A DNA stretch of 64,000 bases from assembly GCA_049322715.1 (NCBI GenBank), contig JBMOQP010000028.1, positions 24,970-88,969 on the forward strand. The letters are read 5' to 3'. This stretch comes from Thiofaba sp049322715. Its GTDB lineage: Bacteria > Pseudomonadota > Gammaproteobacteria > Halothiobacillales > Halothiobacillaceae. This document shows positions 29,373 to 38,764 of the stretch, one piece after another. A model generated the notes under the pieces. That model saw only the letters and a program-made list of their open reading frames with translations. It did no database searches and was not told the origin of the DNA. The stretch's first letter is position 1. The number at the start of each line of letters is the position of its first letter. A program made the position numbers and the translations under genes.

Positions 29373-29674
29373 GAATCCACCCAGTCGATGTAGTCGCTAG
29401 ATCCCTCCATGGGAACATACAGGATCTGCGGAAGTTCATACGGATGCCACTCGCGCAGCATGGTTTCGATTTGCGGGCCGAGCGCGCGGCGCGTCTTCAG
29501 GCGCAGTTCGAATTCCTCATCTTCCTGCAGGGTGCCCTGCCAGTGATAGATCGAGGTGAGCCGGGCGCTGACCTGGGCACAGGCGGCGAGGCGCGCCTCC
29601 AGCAGGGCGCGGGCGGCCGCCAGGGCCGCGGCGCGATCCGGGAAGGTGCTGATGACGATGCAGTGCGTGGTCAT
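29357..29674 (-). CDS. cutA: Divalent-cation tolerance protein CutA
   Basis: A 105-residue protein of the CutA family: 'VISTFPDRAAALAAARALLEARLAACAQVS', 'SIYHWQGTLQEDEEFELRLKTR' and 'HPYELPQILYVPMEGSSDYIDWV'. It forms trimers and is linked to copper and other metal tolerance, although its molecular action is unclear. The cutA-dsbD order is common in proteobacteria. It overlaps dsbD by 16 bases. The ATG at 29683 (MPSMTTHC) is an alternative start. Confidence 0.97.
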   Translation of the reverse strand: MTTHCIVISTFPDRAAALAAARALLEARLAACAQVSARLTSIYHWQGTLQEDEEFELRLKTRRALGPQIETMLREWHPYELPQILYVPMEGSSDYIDWVDSCLAS

Positions 29675-29803
29675 GGAAGGCATTGTCCATGATTCGCGGG
29701 ATGCGTGACCATGGCGGGCATATTTATCCCATATAAACACATGTGCCCCACATGGGGCTGAGGGAAGCATATACTTGCCCGAATTTTCCACGGGTTGCAG
29801 GGA

Positions 29804-31138
29804 ATGTCGGCCAGTAGCGTCCAGAAGCCCAAGGCATTGATCGTCGATCCCGGCGGCACTTCGCGCACCATGCTGCGGCGGATGGTGGAGGAGGCGGGGC
29901 TCGAGGCCAGGATGGCCACCTCCGGGGAGGAGGCGCTGGCGTTTGCGCGCGGCGAGGCCATCGACATCGGCCTGCTGGGGTATCGCCTTCCCGACATGAC
30001 CGGCCTGCAACTGGCCCAGGCCCTCCGCCCCCATGTCGCCAAGGGAGCGCCGCTGCTGCTGGTGACCTCCGATGACAACCATGAGCGGGTGCAGGAGGCC
30101 TTCCGCGCGGGCATCACGGACGTGTTCCAGCGCGCCCGGCTCGGCGACCTGCTGGCCTACCTGCAGGACTTCCTCGGTCGGATGTACTGCCATGACCTGG
30201 CGGGAGAACGCATCCTGCTGGTCGAGGATTCGCGCACCTTCGTGCACATGGTGACCGACATGCTGCATCGTTGCGGCATGGAGGTGGACAGCGTCGGGTC
30301 GGTGGCGGAGGCGCGCCGGCTGTTCGCCGAGCGCTCCTATCACATGGTGATCACCGACCTCGTGCTCGAGGGCGGGGAGAGCGGCCTGTCCCTGGTGCGC
30401 CACCTGCGTCAACATGGCCAGGGCTACATGAAGCTGCCGATCCTGGTCATGACCTCCTTCGACGACCCGACACGCAAGACCGAACTGTTCCGCGCGGGGG
30501 TGAACGATTATGCCCCCAAGCCGCTGGTCGAGGCCGAGTTCATGGCCCGCGTGCGCAACCTCCTCATCGCGCGGCAGCTGTTCGAGCGGGTCGAGGAGCA
30601 GGAGTGGCGCATGCGCCAGCTCGCCACCACCGACCAGCTCACCGGCCTTGGCAACCGGCACCTCTTTTTCGAGCTCGCCGCGCGCTATCTCGCCCGTGCC
30701 GAGCGCGAGGGGCGGGCCATGTGCATGCTGATCGCGGACGTCGATCACTTCAAGCAGGTCAACGACCAGCACGGCCATGCCACCGGAGACAAGGTATTGC
30801 GCGCGGTGGGGGATGTGCTGCGTGAATCCTCGCGCAAGGGGGACCTGGTGGCCCGCTTCGGCGGCGAGGAGTTCGTCTTCCTCATGCCCAACTGCAGCGC
30901 GGAGGACGCGCTCGCCAAGGCCGAGAAGATTCGCAGGGACTGCGAGCATCTGGACGCCGGCGGTGTGCGCCTGACGATCAGCATCGGCGTGGCTTGTTTT
31001 GATCCGGGGGATCCGGAGTCGCTGGACAGCCTGTTCGGTCGCGCCGACAAGGCGCTGTATGACGCCAAGCGCCTGGGGCGGAACCGGGTGGTCATGCGCG
31101 CCCGACGAATCGAGGAATCAGTGAATGAGCAAGCATGA
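29804..31138 (+). CDS. Diguanylate cyclase, REC-REC-GGDEF
   Basis: A 444-residue cytosolic signalling protein. The first receiver (about 10-125) is degenerate: the phospho-acceptor position in 'IGLLGYRLPD' is Gly. The second (about 140-260) is intact, with Asp in 'VITDLVLEGG' and Lys in 'APKPL'. The GGDEF domain (about 280-435) has the active site RFGGEEF and an RKGD inhibitory I-site five residues upstream, so it should make c-di-GMP under feedback control. The ATG at 29804 is chosen over an in-frame TTG at 29795. It overlaps its paralogue by 14 bases. No cognate kinase lies next to it. Confidence 0.93.
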   Translation: MSASSVQKPKALIVDPGGTSRTMLRRMVEEAGLEARMATSGEEALAFARGEAIDIGLLGYRLPDMTGLQLAQALRPHVAKGAPLLLVTSDDNHERVQEAFRAGITDVFQRARLGDLLAYLQDFLGRMYCHDLAGERILLVEDSRTFVHMVTDMLHRCGMEVDSVGSVAEARRLFAERSYHMVITDLVLEGGESGLSLVRHLRQHGQGYMKLPILVMTSFDDPTRKTELFRAGVNDYAPKPLVEAEFMARVRNLLIARQLFERVEEQEWRMRQLATTDQLTGLGNRHLFFELAARYLARAEREGRAMCMLIADVDHFKQVNDQHGHATGDKVLRAVGDVLRESSRKGDLVARFGGEEFVFLMPNCSAEDALAKAEKIRRDCEHLDAGGVRLTISIGVACFDPGDPESLDSLFGRADKALYDAKRLGRNRVVMRARRIEESVNEQA

Positions 31139-32504
31139 TGTCGTGGCCCAGGATTCCAAGGGGCCGCAGTCCGGCCCGGAAGCCGGCGGAGAGCGCCTGG
31201 CCCTGATTGTCACCGCGGACATCCAGGTGCGAGACAGGCTGGAGCGCATCTGCCAGCAGGCTGGTCTGCAGCCCATCGATTGCGCCACGGAGCGCGAGGC
31301 GGTGGCCCTGGCGCGCGAGCATCGCATCGACGTCTGCTGCCTGGCCTTCGCGGCCGACGATCCCTCCCTGGCGTCGCTGGTGGGAGGGTTGCGCGTCGAG
31401 CTGCCCGAGGGGGCGCCTCTCCTGCTGCTGACTTCCACCGGCGACGCGACCGAGCACGAGGCCCTGTTCACTCTGGGCATCACCGAGGTCATCCCGTCCT
31501 CGCAGCCGGACAAGCTGCTCGCCTATCTCCTCACCCGTGATGCCGAGCGCCGCGATCCGCGCGGCCAGCATATCTACGGCAAGCGCATCCTGGTGGTGGA
31601 GGATTCGCGCACCGCGGCCCACGTCATCACCCGCATGTTGATGGCGCACGGGCTGCTGGTGGACTGGGTGAAGCGTGCCGAGGATGCCCTTGAGCGCGTG
31701 CGTGTCCAGCGCTATGACCTGCTCATCACTGATCTCGTGCTCGAGGGGGAGATGAGCGGCATGGCCCTGGTCGGCCAGCTGCGCCAGGCCGGTTTCGAGG
31801 ATTTCAGCCTGCCCATCCTGGCGATGACCGGCTTCGACGACGCTGCGCGCAGGCGCGAACTGTTCCGCCTGGGAGTGAACGACTATGTCACCAAGCCGGT
31901 CGTGGAGGAGGAGCTGCTGGTGCGCGCCCGCAACCTCATCATTGCCACCGGCCTCGCGGCGCGGGTCGAGGCCCAGCGTGCCCGCCTGAACCTGCTCGAG
32001 GTGACCGATCCGCTGACCGGCCTGCACAATCGGCGCATGCTGTTCTCGCTCGGCGCCAGGTACCTTGCCATGGCGCGTCGCGGCGGCGGGGCGTTCAGCC
32101 TGCTCCTGCTGGACCTCGACCGGGTGGGCGACATCAACATCCAGTACGGCCACGAGGCGGGCGACGAGGTGCTGCGCTCGGCGGCGGCCACCCTGCTCAA
32201 GGGGGTGCGGGAGAGTGACCTCGTGACCCGCGTCGGCGATACCCGCTTCGCGCTGGCCCTGCCGCACTGCACTGTCGGCGATGCGCTGCAGGTGAGCGAG
32301 CGCTTCCGCGAGGCCATCGAGGGCCTGTGGCCGTTCGGCATGCGGATCACCGCGAGCGTCGGCGTGGCCACCTTCAGCCCGGATATCGACACGGACTTCG
32401 ATGCGTTTCTGGCCCGCGCCTGCCGGGCGGTCGATCAGGCGCGGACGGAAGGGCGCAATCGCGTGGTGCTAGCCGGCGGCCCGCCCCGGCCCGTCGCCGC
32501 CTGA
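31125..32504 (+). CDS. REC-REC-GGDEF paralogue with degenerate cyclase site
   Basis: A 459-residue paralogue of the preceding gene. Receiver 1 lacks the phosphorylation Asp ('DVCCLAFAADD'). Receiver 2 is intact ('LLITDLVLEGE', 'VTKPV'). The GGDEF domain keeps the fold ('TDPLTGLHNRRML') but the active-site loop reads RVGDTRF instead of GGEEF, so catalysis is unlikely. An RESD sequence at the I-site position is kept, so it may bind c-di-GMP as a receptor. It starts inside the end of the upstream gene, so the two are probably co-translated and perhaps work as a pair. Confidence 0.92.
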   Translation: MSKHDVVAQDSKGPQSGPEAGGERLALIVTADIQVRDRLERICQQAGLQPIDCATEREAVALAREHRIDVCCLAFAADDPSLASLVGGLRVELPEGAPLLLLTSTGDATEHEALFTLGITEVIPSSQPDKLLAYLLTRDAERRDPRGQHIYGKRILVVEDSRTAAHVITRMLMAHGLLVDWVKRAEDALERVRVQRYDLLITDLVLEGEMSGMALVGQLRQAGFEDFSLPILAMTGFDDAARRRELFRLGVNDYVTKPVVEEELLVRARNLIIATGLAARVEAQRARLNLLEVTDPLTGLHNRRMLFSLGARYLAMARRGGGAFSLLLLDLDRVGDINIQYGHEAGDEVLRSAAATLLKGVRESDLVTRVGDTRFALALPHCTVGDALQVSERFREAIEGLWPFGMRITASVGVATFSPDIDTDFDAFLARACRAVDQARTEGRNRVVLAGGPPRPVAA

Positions 32505-32525
32505 AAAGACCATCTTTCCGGGGGC

Positions 32526-32553
32526 TTGACCTGCGGGGGCTCGTCCTTATGAT
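32526..32553 (+). promoter_or_regulatory. groESL promoter
   Basis: A -35 TTGACC (5 of 6), a 16-base spacer and a -10 TATGAT (5 of 6). The CIRCE operator overlaps the -10 end and the expected start, so repressor binding would block initiation. Confidence 0.8.
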
Positions 32554-32579
32554 TGGCACTCGCCTGCATCGAGTGCTAA
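32553..32579. promoter_or_regulatory. CIRCE operator (HrcA site)
   Basis: TTGGCACTC-N9-GAGTGCTAA, one base off the consensus TTAGCACTC-N9-GAGTGCTAA, lies 55 bases upstream of the groES start. It indicates heat-shock control by HrcA in addition to, or instead of, sigma32. Confidence 0.92.
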
Positions 32580-32634
32580 CAACGGCCCTCGATGCTCAAC
32601 CACCAACTCAACGTATGCCAAGAGAGTGTGAACC

Positions 32635-32922
32635 ATGAAGATCCGTCCTTTGCATGATCGTGTCCTGATCAAGCGTGTCGAGGAAGAGCTCACCACCGCC
32701 AGCGGCATCGTCCTGCCGGGCAGCGCGGCGGAGAAGCCGAACCGTGGCGAAGTCATTGCCGCCGGTCCTGGCAAGAGCAACGACAAGGGCGAGCTTCGTC
32801 CGATCGGCGTGAAGGTCGGTGACCAGGTGCTGTTCGGCCAGTATGCCGGCACCAAGGTCAAGGTCGACGGCGAAGAGCTGCTGATGATGAGCGAGGACGA
32901 CATCCTCGCCGTCATCGAATAA
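32635..32922 (+). CDS. groES: Co-chaperonin GroES
   Basis: A 95-residue lid of the GroEL chaperonin: MKIRPLHDRVLIKRVEEELTTASGIVLPGSAAEKPNRGEVIAAG, with the mobile loop around 'EEELTTASGIVLPGSA'. The C-terminal strand is 'ELLMMSEDDILAVIE'. The length is standard. It is the first gene of groES-groEL behind the CIRCE promoter. Confidence 0.99.
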   Translation: MKIRPLHDRVLIKRVEEELTTASGIVLPGSAAEKPNRGEVIAAGPGKSNDKGELRPIGVKVGDQVLFGQYAGTKVKVDGEELLMMSEDDILAVIE

Positions 32923-32969
32923 GTCATTCCGCCATCAATACGCAATAGACATTTAAGGAGTCCTATCCC

Positions 32970-34601
<1,632 letters not shown>

Positions 34602-34628
34602 TCATCCCGGACGTCCCGTCCTTATCAG

Positions 34629-34654
34629 AGCCCCGCCCCGTGCGGGGCTTTTTT
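34629..34654 (+). terminator. Intrinsic terminator of groESL
   Basis: Stem AGCCCCGC/GCGGGGCT (8 bp), loop CCCGT, followed by six T. It lies 28 bases after the groEL stop. Confidence 0.9.
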
Positions 34655-34759
34655 GTGCCGGATTCCGGCGGACGAGGGCCGCAGCATGGGATCCCTTCCT
34701 CTTTGCTCCATCAGGACGGCTTATGGTCAAATGAACTCATCAATCATGGGGTTGCGAGC

Positions 34760-35062
34760 ATGGTGCGAAGCCTTCTTTTTCTGGTTACCCTGTTGCCGCT
34801 TGCCACGTTGGCGGAAGGTGACATCCCCTCGGGCAAGGCGCTCTACAAGGCGCATTGCGCCCTGTGCCACGGTGCCCAGGGGCATGGGGTGCCGCCGATG
34901 TTTCCCGGTCTCGTTTCCAAGCCTGTGGATGCCTATGCCGCGATGCTGCGTAACTATCGTGAAGGGCATGGACACAAGGTGATGGTGGAGATGGCCCGGA
35001 GCCTGAACGAGCAGCAGCTTGGCGATCTGCTGGCCTTCATCGCCACCCTGCCGGGGAAGTAG
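34760..35062 (+). CDS. Small periplasmic c-type cytochrome
   Basis: A 100-residue class I cytochrome c. The signal peptide MVRSLLFLVTLLPLATLA is followed by 'GKALYKAHCALCHGAQGHGVPPMFPGL', with haem attached at Cys33 and Cys36 and His37 as one ligand. A Met near the C-terminal half is the likely second ligand ('VMVEMARSLNEQQLGDLLAFIATLPGK'). It would carry electrons in the periplasm. It is isolated between groEL and rpe, so the partner is unknown. Confidence 0.9.
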   Translation: MVRSLLFLVTLLPLATLAEGDIPSGKALYKAHCALCHGAQGHGVPPMFPGLVSKPVDAYAAMLRNYREGHGHKVMVEMARSLNEQQLGDLLAFIATLPGK

Positions 35063-35201
35063 TGGGCGGCGGAAGCCGCGCGGCCCGTACTGATCACCGG
35101 CCACTGACCGCTAGCCACTCTTCCCTCACGTGCCCAAGGTGAATTCGGGGGGCGGTTGGGGTACATTTGGCCGATCTTTTGACCATTTCCGGAGTCCTCC
35201 C

Positions 35202-35894
35202 ATGTCGAAGTTCCTCATCGCCCCGTCCATCCTCTCCGCCAACTTCGCCAAGCTTGGCGAGGAAGTGGACAACGTGCTGGCCGCCGGCGCCGACATCGTC
35301 CACTTCGACGTGATGGACAACCACTACGTGCCGAACCTGACCATCGGCCCGCTGGTGTGCGAGGCCCTGCGCAAGCACGGCGTGACCGCGCCGATCGACG
35401 TGCACCTGATGGTCAAGCCGGTGGACCGCATCATCCCGGACTTCGCCAAGGCCGGCGCCACCTACATCACCTTCCACCCGGAGGCCTCCGAGCACATCGA
35501 CCGCACCATCGGCCTGATCAAGGATTCCGGCTGCAAGGCGGGCCTCGTGTTCAACCCGGCCACCCCGCTGGACGTGCTGGAGTACACCCTGCCGAAGCTG
35601 GACATGGTCCTGCTGATGTCGGTCAACCCGGGCTTCGGTGGCCAGAAGTTCATCCCCTACGTGCTGGACAAGGCCCGCAAGGTACGCGCCATGATCGACG
35701 CGGGCGGCCATGACTGCCGCCTGGAGATCGACGGCGGCGTGGGCCCGGCCAACATCCGCGAGGTGGCCGAGGCCGGCGTGGATACCTTCGTCGCCGGCTC
35801 CGCGATCTTCGGCGCCGCCAAGGACGGCGATGCGCACCGCTACGACTCCGTGATCAAGGCCATGCGCGACGAGCTGGCCAAGGTCGGCGGCTGA
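35202..35894 (+). CDS. rpe: Ribulose-phosphate 3-epimerase
   Basis: A 230-residue TIM-barrel enzyme interconverting ribulose 5-phosphate and xylulose 5-phosphate in the pentose phosphate and Calvin cycles. It starts MSKFLIAPSILSANFAKLGEE. The metal site includes 'VHFDVMDNHYVPNLTIGP' and 'IDVHLMVKPVD'. The phosphate site is 'VNPGFGGQKF' with 'EIDGGV'. GGAG lies 7 bases before the ATG. It is followed at once by gph, and both feed into the trp cluster region as in many gammaproteobacteria. Confidence 0.98.
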   Translation: MSKFLIAPSILSANFAKLGEEVDNVLAAGADIVHFDVMDNHYVPNLTIGPLVCEALRKHGVTAPIDVHLMVKPVDRIIPDFAKAGATYITFHPEASEHIDRTIGLIKDSGCKAGLVFNPATPLDVLEYTLPKLDMVLLMSVNPGFGGQKFIPYVLDKARKVRAMIDAGGHDCRLEIDGGVGPANIREVAEAGVDTFVAGSAIFGAAKDGDAHRYDSVIKAMRDELAKVGG

Positions 35895-35899
35895 TCGTC

Positions 35900-36577
35900 A
35901 TGAAGACCTTTGCCCCGAAGATGGTGCTGTTCGACCTGGACGGCACCCTGATCGACAGCGTGCCCGATCTCGCCTACTGCGTGGACGAGATGATGAAGCT
36001 CCTCGACATGCCCCTGCGCGGCGAGGCTGCCGTGCGCAACTGGGTCGGCAACGGCGTCGAGCGCTTGGTCGAGCGTGCGTTGACCAACGACCTGAACGGC
36101 AAGCCCGACGCGGTCCTGTTCGCTCGGGCCATGCCGATCTTCAATCAGCTGTACCTCGACAACACCTCCGGCCGCTCCTTCCTCTTCCCGGGGGTCAAGG
36201 AAGGGCTGGAGTATGTCAAGTCTCTGGGCCTGCGCATGGGCTGCGTGACCAACAAGGCCGAGCGCTTCACCGTGCCGCTGCTGAAGGACCTCGGTGTCTT
36301 CGACGCGTTCGAGACGGTGATCTCCGGCGACACCCTGCCGGTCAAGAAGCCGGATCCGGGCCCGCTGTTCTACGCCGCCGGCTGGTTCCACTGCGCCCCG
36401 TTTGATGCGCTGATGGTCGGCGACTCGATCTCCGACGTGAAGGCCGCGCGTGCCGCTGGCTTCGACATCGTGTGCATGAGCTACGGCTACAACCATGGCG
36501 AGGACATCCGCAACTACCATCCGGATGCGGTGATCGACTCCATGGTCGAGCTGAAGGAACTGGTGAAAGCCAGATGA
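35900..36577 (+). CDS. gph: Phosphoglycolate phosphatase
   Basis: A 225-residue HAD-family phosphatase that removes the phosphate from 2-phosphoglycolate made by DNA repair or by RuBisCO oxygenation. HAD motif I is 'FDLDGTLIDS' (about 11-20), motif II lies in 'GCVTNK', and motifs III/IV are 'KPDPGPL' and 'VGDSISDVKAARAAG'. It begins 5 bases after the rpe stop. The 88 bases to trpE hold no attenuator-like Trp-rich leader peptide. Confidence 0.95.
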   Translation: MKTFAPKMVLFDLDGTLIDSVPDLAYCVDEMMKLLDMPLRGEAAVRNWVGNGVERLVERALTNDLNGKPDAVLFARAMPIFNQLYLDNTSGRSFLFPGVKEGLEYVKSLGLRMGCVTNKAERFTVPLLKDLGVFDAFETVISGDTLPVKKPDPGPLFYAAGWFHCAPFDALMVGDSISDVKAARAAGFDIVCMSYGYNHGEDIRNYHPDAVIDSMVELKELVKAR

Positions 36578-36665
36578 AACGTTTCCGGGAGACCTGGCGG
36601 GGGACGCGATGGCGCGGCGAATGAGCTGCCTTTCCTGCATCCGCTTGTTTTCCTGAGATTCCGTC

Positions 36666-38150
36666 ATGCGTCCTGAACAGTTCGAACAATTCTGCCGCGA
36701 GGGCTACAACCGCATCCCCGTGGTGCGCGAAATCCTCGCCGATCTCGACACCCCCCTCTCCACCTACCTCAAGCTCGCGGACGCCCCGTACAGCTACCTG
36801 TTCGAGTCCGTGCAGGGCGGCGAGAAGTGGGGGCGCTACTCCATCATCGGCCTCCCGGCACGCACCGTGCTCAAGGTGCATGGTCATGCCGTGACCGTGG
36901 AGGAGGATGGCGAGGTGGTCGAGACGGCCACGGTGCGTGATCCGCTGGCCTTCGTCGAAGCCTTCCAGCAGCGTTTCCGCGTGCCCGAGTTGTCCGGCCT
37001 GCCGCGCTTCGCCGGGGGGCTGGTCGGCTATTTCGGCTACGACACCATCCGTTACATCGAACCGCGCCTGGCGGGGGTCGAGAAGCCGGATCCGATCGGC
37101 GCGCCGGACATCCTGTTCATGCTGTCCGACGAGCTGGTGGTGTTCGACAACCTGCGCGGGCGCATGCAGCTGATCGTGCACGCGCTGCCGGAGGGGCTGG
37201 AGGCGGCCGAGGCGCGCCTGGATGCGCTCGAGGCCCGTCTGCGCGAGCCTCTTGCCCATCCTCGCCTGGCCCACGCCCCGCGCCAGGTGGGCGAGGCCGA
37301 CTTCGTCTCCGGTTTCACCGAGGACGGTTTCAAGCAGGCGGTGCTCAAGGCCAAGGAGTACATCGCCGCCGGGGATGTGATGCAGGTGGTACTCTCGCAG
37401 CGACTGACCATCCCGTTCAGCGCGCGACCGCTCGACCTGTACCGCGCCCTGCGCGGCCTCAACCCCTCGCCCTACATGTTCCACCTCAACCTCGGGGACA
37501 TGGCGGTGGTCGGCTCATCGCCCGAGATCCTCGTGCGCCTCGAGCATGACGAGGTCACCGTGCGCCCGATCGCGGGCACCCGCCGCCGCGGGCGCACCGA
37601 GGCGGAGGATCAGGCGCTCGAGGCCGAGCTGCTGGCCGATCCGAAGGAACGCGCCGAGCACCTCATGCTGATCGACCTTGGCCGCAACGACATCGGCCGC
37701 GTGTGCGAGACCGGCAGCGTGCGCCTGACCGAGAAGATGGTGATCGAGCGTTACTCGCACGTGATGCACATCGTCTCCAACGTCACCGGCAGGCTGCGCG
37801 CCGGCCTGTCCTCGATGGACGTGCTGCGCGCCACCTTCCCGGCTGGCACTGTGTCTGGCGCGCCCAAGGTGCGGGCGATGGAGATCATCGACGAACTGGA
37901 GCCGGTCAAGCGCGGCGTCTACGCGGGCTCGGTCGGCTACCTCGGCTGGAACGGGGCGATGGACACCGCCATCGCCATCCGCACGGCGGTGATCAAGGAC
38001 GGCGAGCTGCACATCCAGGCCGGCGCCGGGGTGGTCTACGACTCCCTCCCCGAGCTGGAATGGAAGGAGACCATGAACAAGGGGCGCGCGATCTTCCGCG
38101 CGGTCGCACTGGCCGAGGCGGGGCTGGATCAGATGAAGGTGGAGGCGTGA
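36666..38150 (+). CDS. trpE: Anthranilate synthase component I
   Basis: A 494-residue enzyme making anthranilate from chorismate. The N-terminal feedback domain includes the tryptophan-binding 'ESVQGGEKWGRYSIIG'. The C-terminal chorismate-binding domain has 'DVMQVVLSQRLTIPF', 'SSPEILVRLEHDEVTVRPIAGTRRRG', 'DLGRNDIGRV' and 'TFPAGTVSGAPKVRAMEII'. It works with TrpG, whose gene follows after 2 bases. The trp genes here run E-G-(MFS)-D-C. Confidence 0.98.
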   Translation: MRPEQFEQFCREGYNRIPVVREILADLDTPLSTYLKLADAPYSYLFESVQGGEKWGRYSIIGLPARTVLKVHGHAVTVEEDGEVVETATVRDPLAFVEAFQQRFRVPELSGLPRFAGGLVGYFGYDTIRYIEPRLAGVEKPDPIGAPDILFMLSDELVVFDNLRGRMQLIVHALPEGLEAAEARLDALEARLREPLAHPRLAHAPRQVGEADFVSGFTEDGFKQAVLKAKEYIAAGDVMQVVLSQRLTIPFSARPLDLYRALRGLNPSPYMFHLNLGDMAVVGSSPEILVRLEHDEVTVRPIAGTRRRGRTEAEDQALEAELLADPKERAEHLMLIDLGRNDIGRVCETGSVRLTEKMVIERYSHVMHIVSNVTGRLRAGLSSMDVLRATFPAGTVSGAPKVRAMEIIDELEPVKRGVYAGSVGYLGWNGAMDTAIAIRTAVIKDGELHIQAGAGVVYDSLPELEWKETMNKGRAIFRAVALAEAGLDQMKVEA

Positions 38151-38152
38151 CG

Positions 38153-38764
38153 ATGTCCAGGGTTCTGATGATCGACAACTACGATTCCTTCACCTACAAC
38201 CTCGTCCAGTACCTGGGCGAGCTTGGGGCCGAGGTGGAGGTGCATCGCAACGATGCCATCACCCTGGAGGACATTGAGCGCATGGCGCCCAGCCACCTGA
38301 TGATCTCTCCCGGCCCCTGCAGCCCGAGCGAGGCCGGCATCTCGGTGGCCGCGATCCGCCATTTCGCCGGCAAGCTGCCGATCTTCGGCGTGTGCCTCGG
38401 CCACCAGGCCATCGGCCAGGCCTTCGGCGGCAACATCATCCGCGCCAAGCAGATCATGCACGGCAAGACCTCGCAGGTGTTCCACGAGGGCAAGGGCGTG
38501 TTCGCCGGCCTGCCGAACCCGTTCGAGGCGACGCGCTACCACTCGCTGGTGATCGAGCGCGAGAGCCTGCCGGACAGTCTCGAGATCACGGCCTGGACCA
38601 AGAACCCGGACGGCTCGTTCGAGGAGATCATGGGCGTGCAGCACCGCGAATACACCATCGATGGCGTGCAGTTCCACCCCGAGTCGATCCTCACCGAGCA
38701 TGGTCACGACATGCTGCGCAACTTCCTCGCCATGCGGGGCGGGCGCCGCGCCCAGGCGGCCTGA
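38153..38764 (+). CDS. trpG: Anthranilate synthase component II (glutamine amidotransferase)
   Basis: A 203-residue class I amidotransferase giving ammonia to TrpE. The catalytic triad is Cys81 (FGVCLGHQAIGQAFGG), His175 and Glu177 (FHPES). The start 'MIDNYDSFTYNLVQYLGELG' is typical. It may also serve para-aminobenzoate synthesis, as in many bacteria that have a single such gene. GGAGG precedes the ATG. Its TGA overlaps the next ATG. Confidence 0.98.
   Translation: MSRVLMIDNYDSFTYNLVQYLGELGAEVEVHRNDAITLEDIERMAPSHLMISPGPCSPSEAGISVAAIRHFAGKLPIFGVCLGHQAIGQAFGGNIIRAKQIMHGKTSQVFHEGKGVFAGLPNPFEATRYHSLVIERESLPDSLEITAWTKNPDGSFEEIMGVQHREYTIDGVQFHPESILTEHGHDMLRNFLAMRGGRRAQAA

Noticed and set aside
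27306..29393. 695-codon plus-strand frame opposite dsbD
   Set aside because: Composition is Gly/Gln/Arg-rich with no domain; dsbD on the other strand is unambiguous.
36578..36665. Possible trp leader peptide and attenuator before trpE
   Set aside because: The only short frame with ATG encodes no Trp, and no terminator with a U-run lies before trpE.
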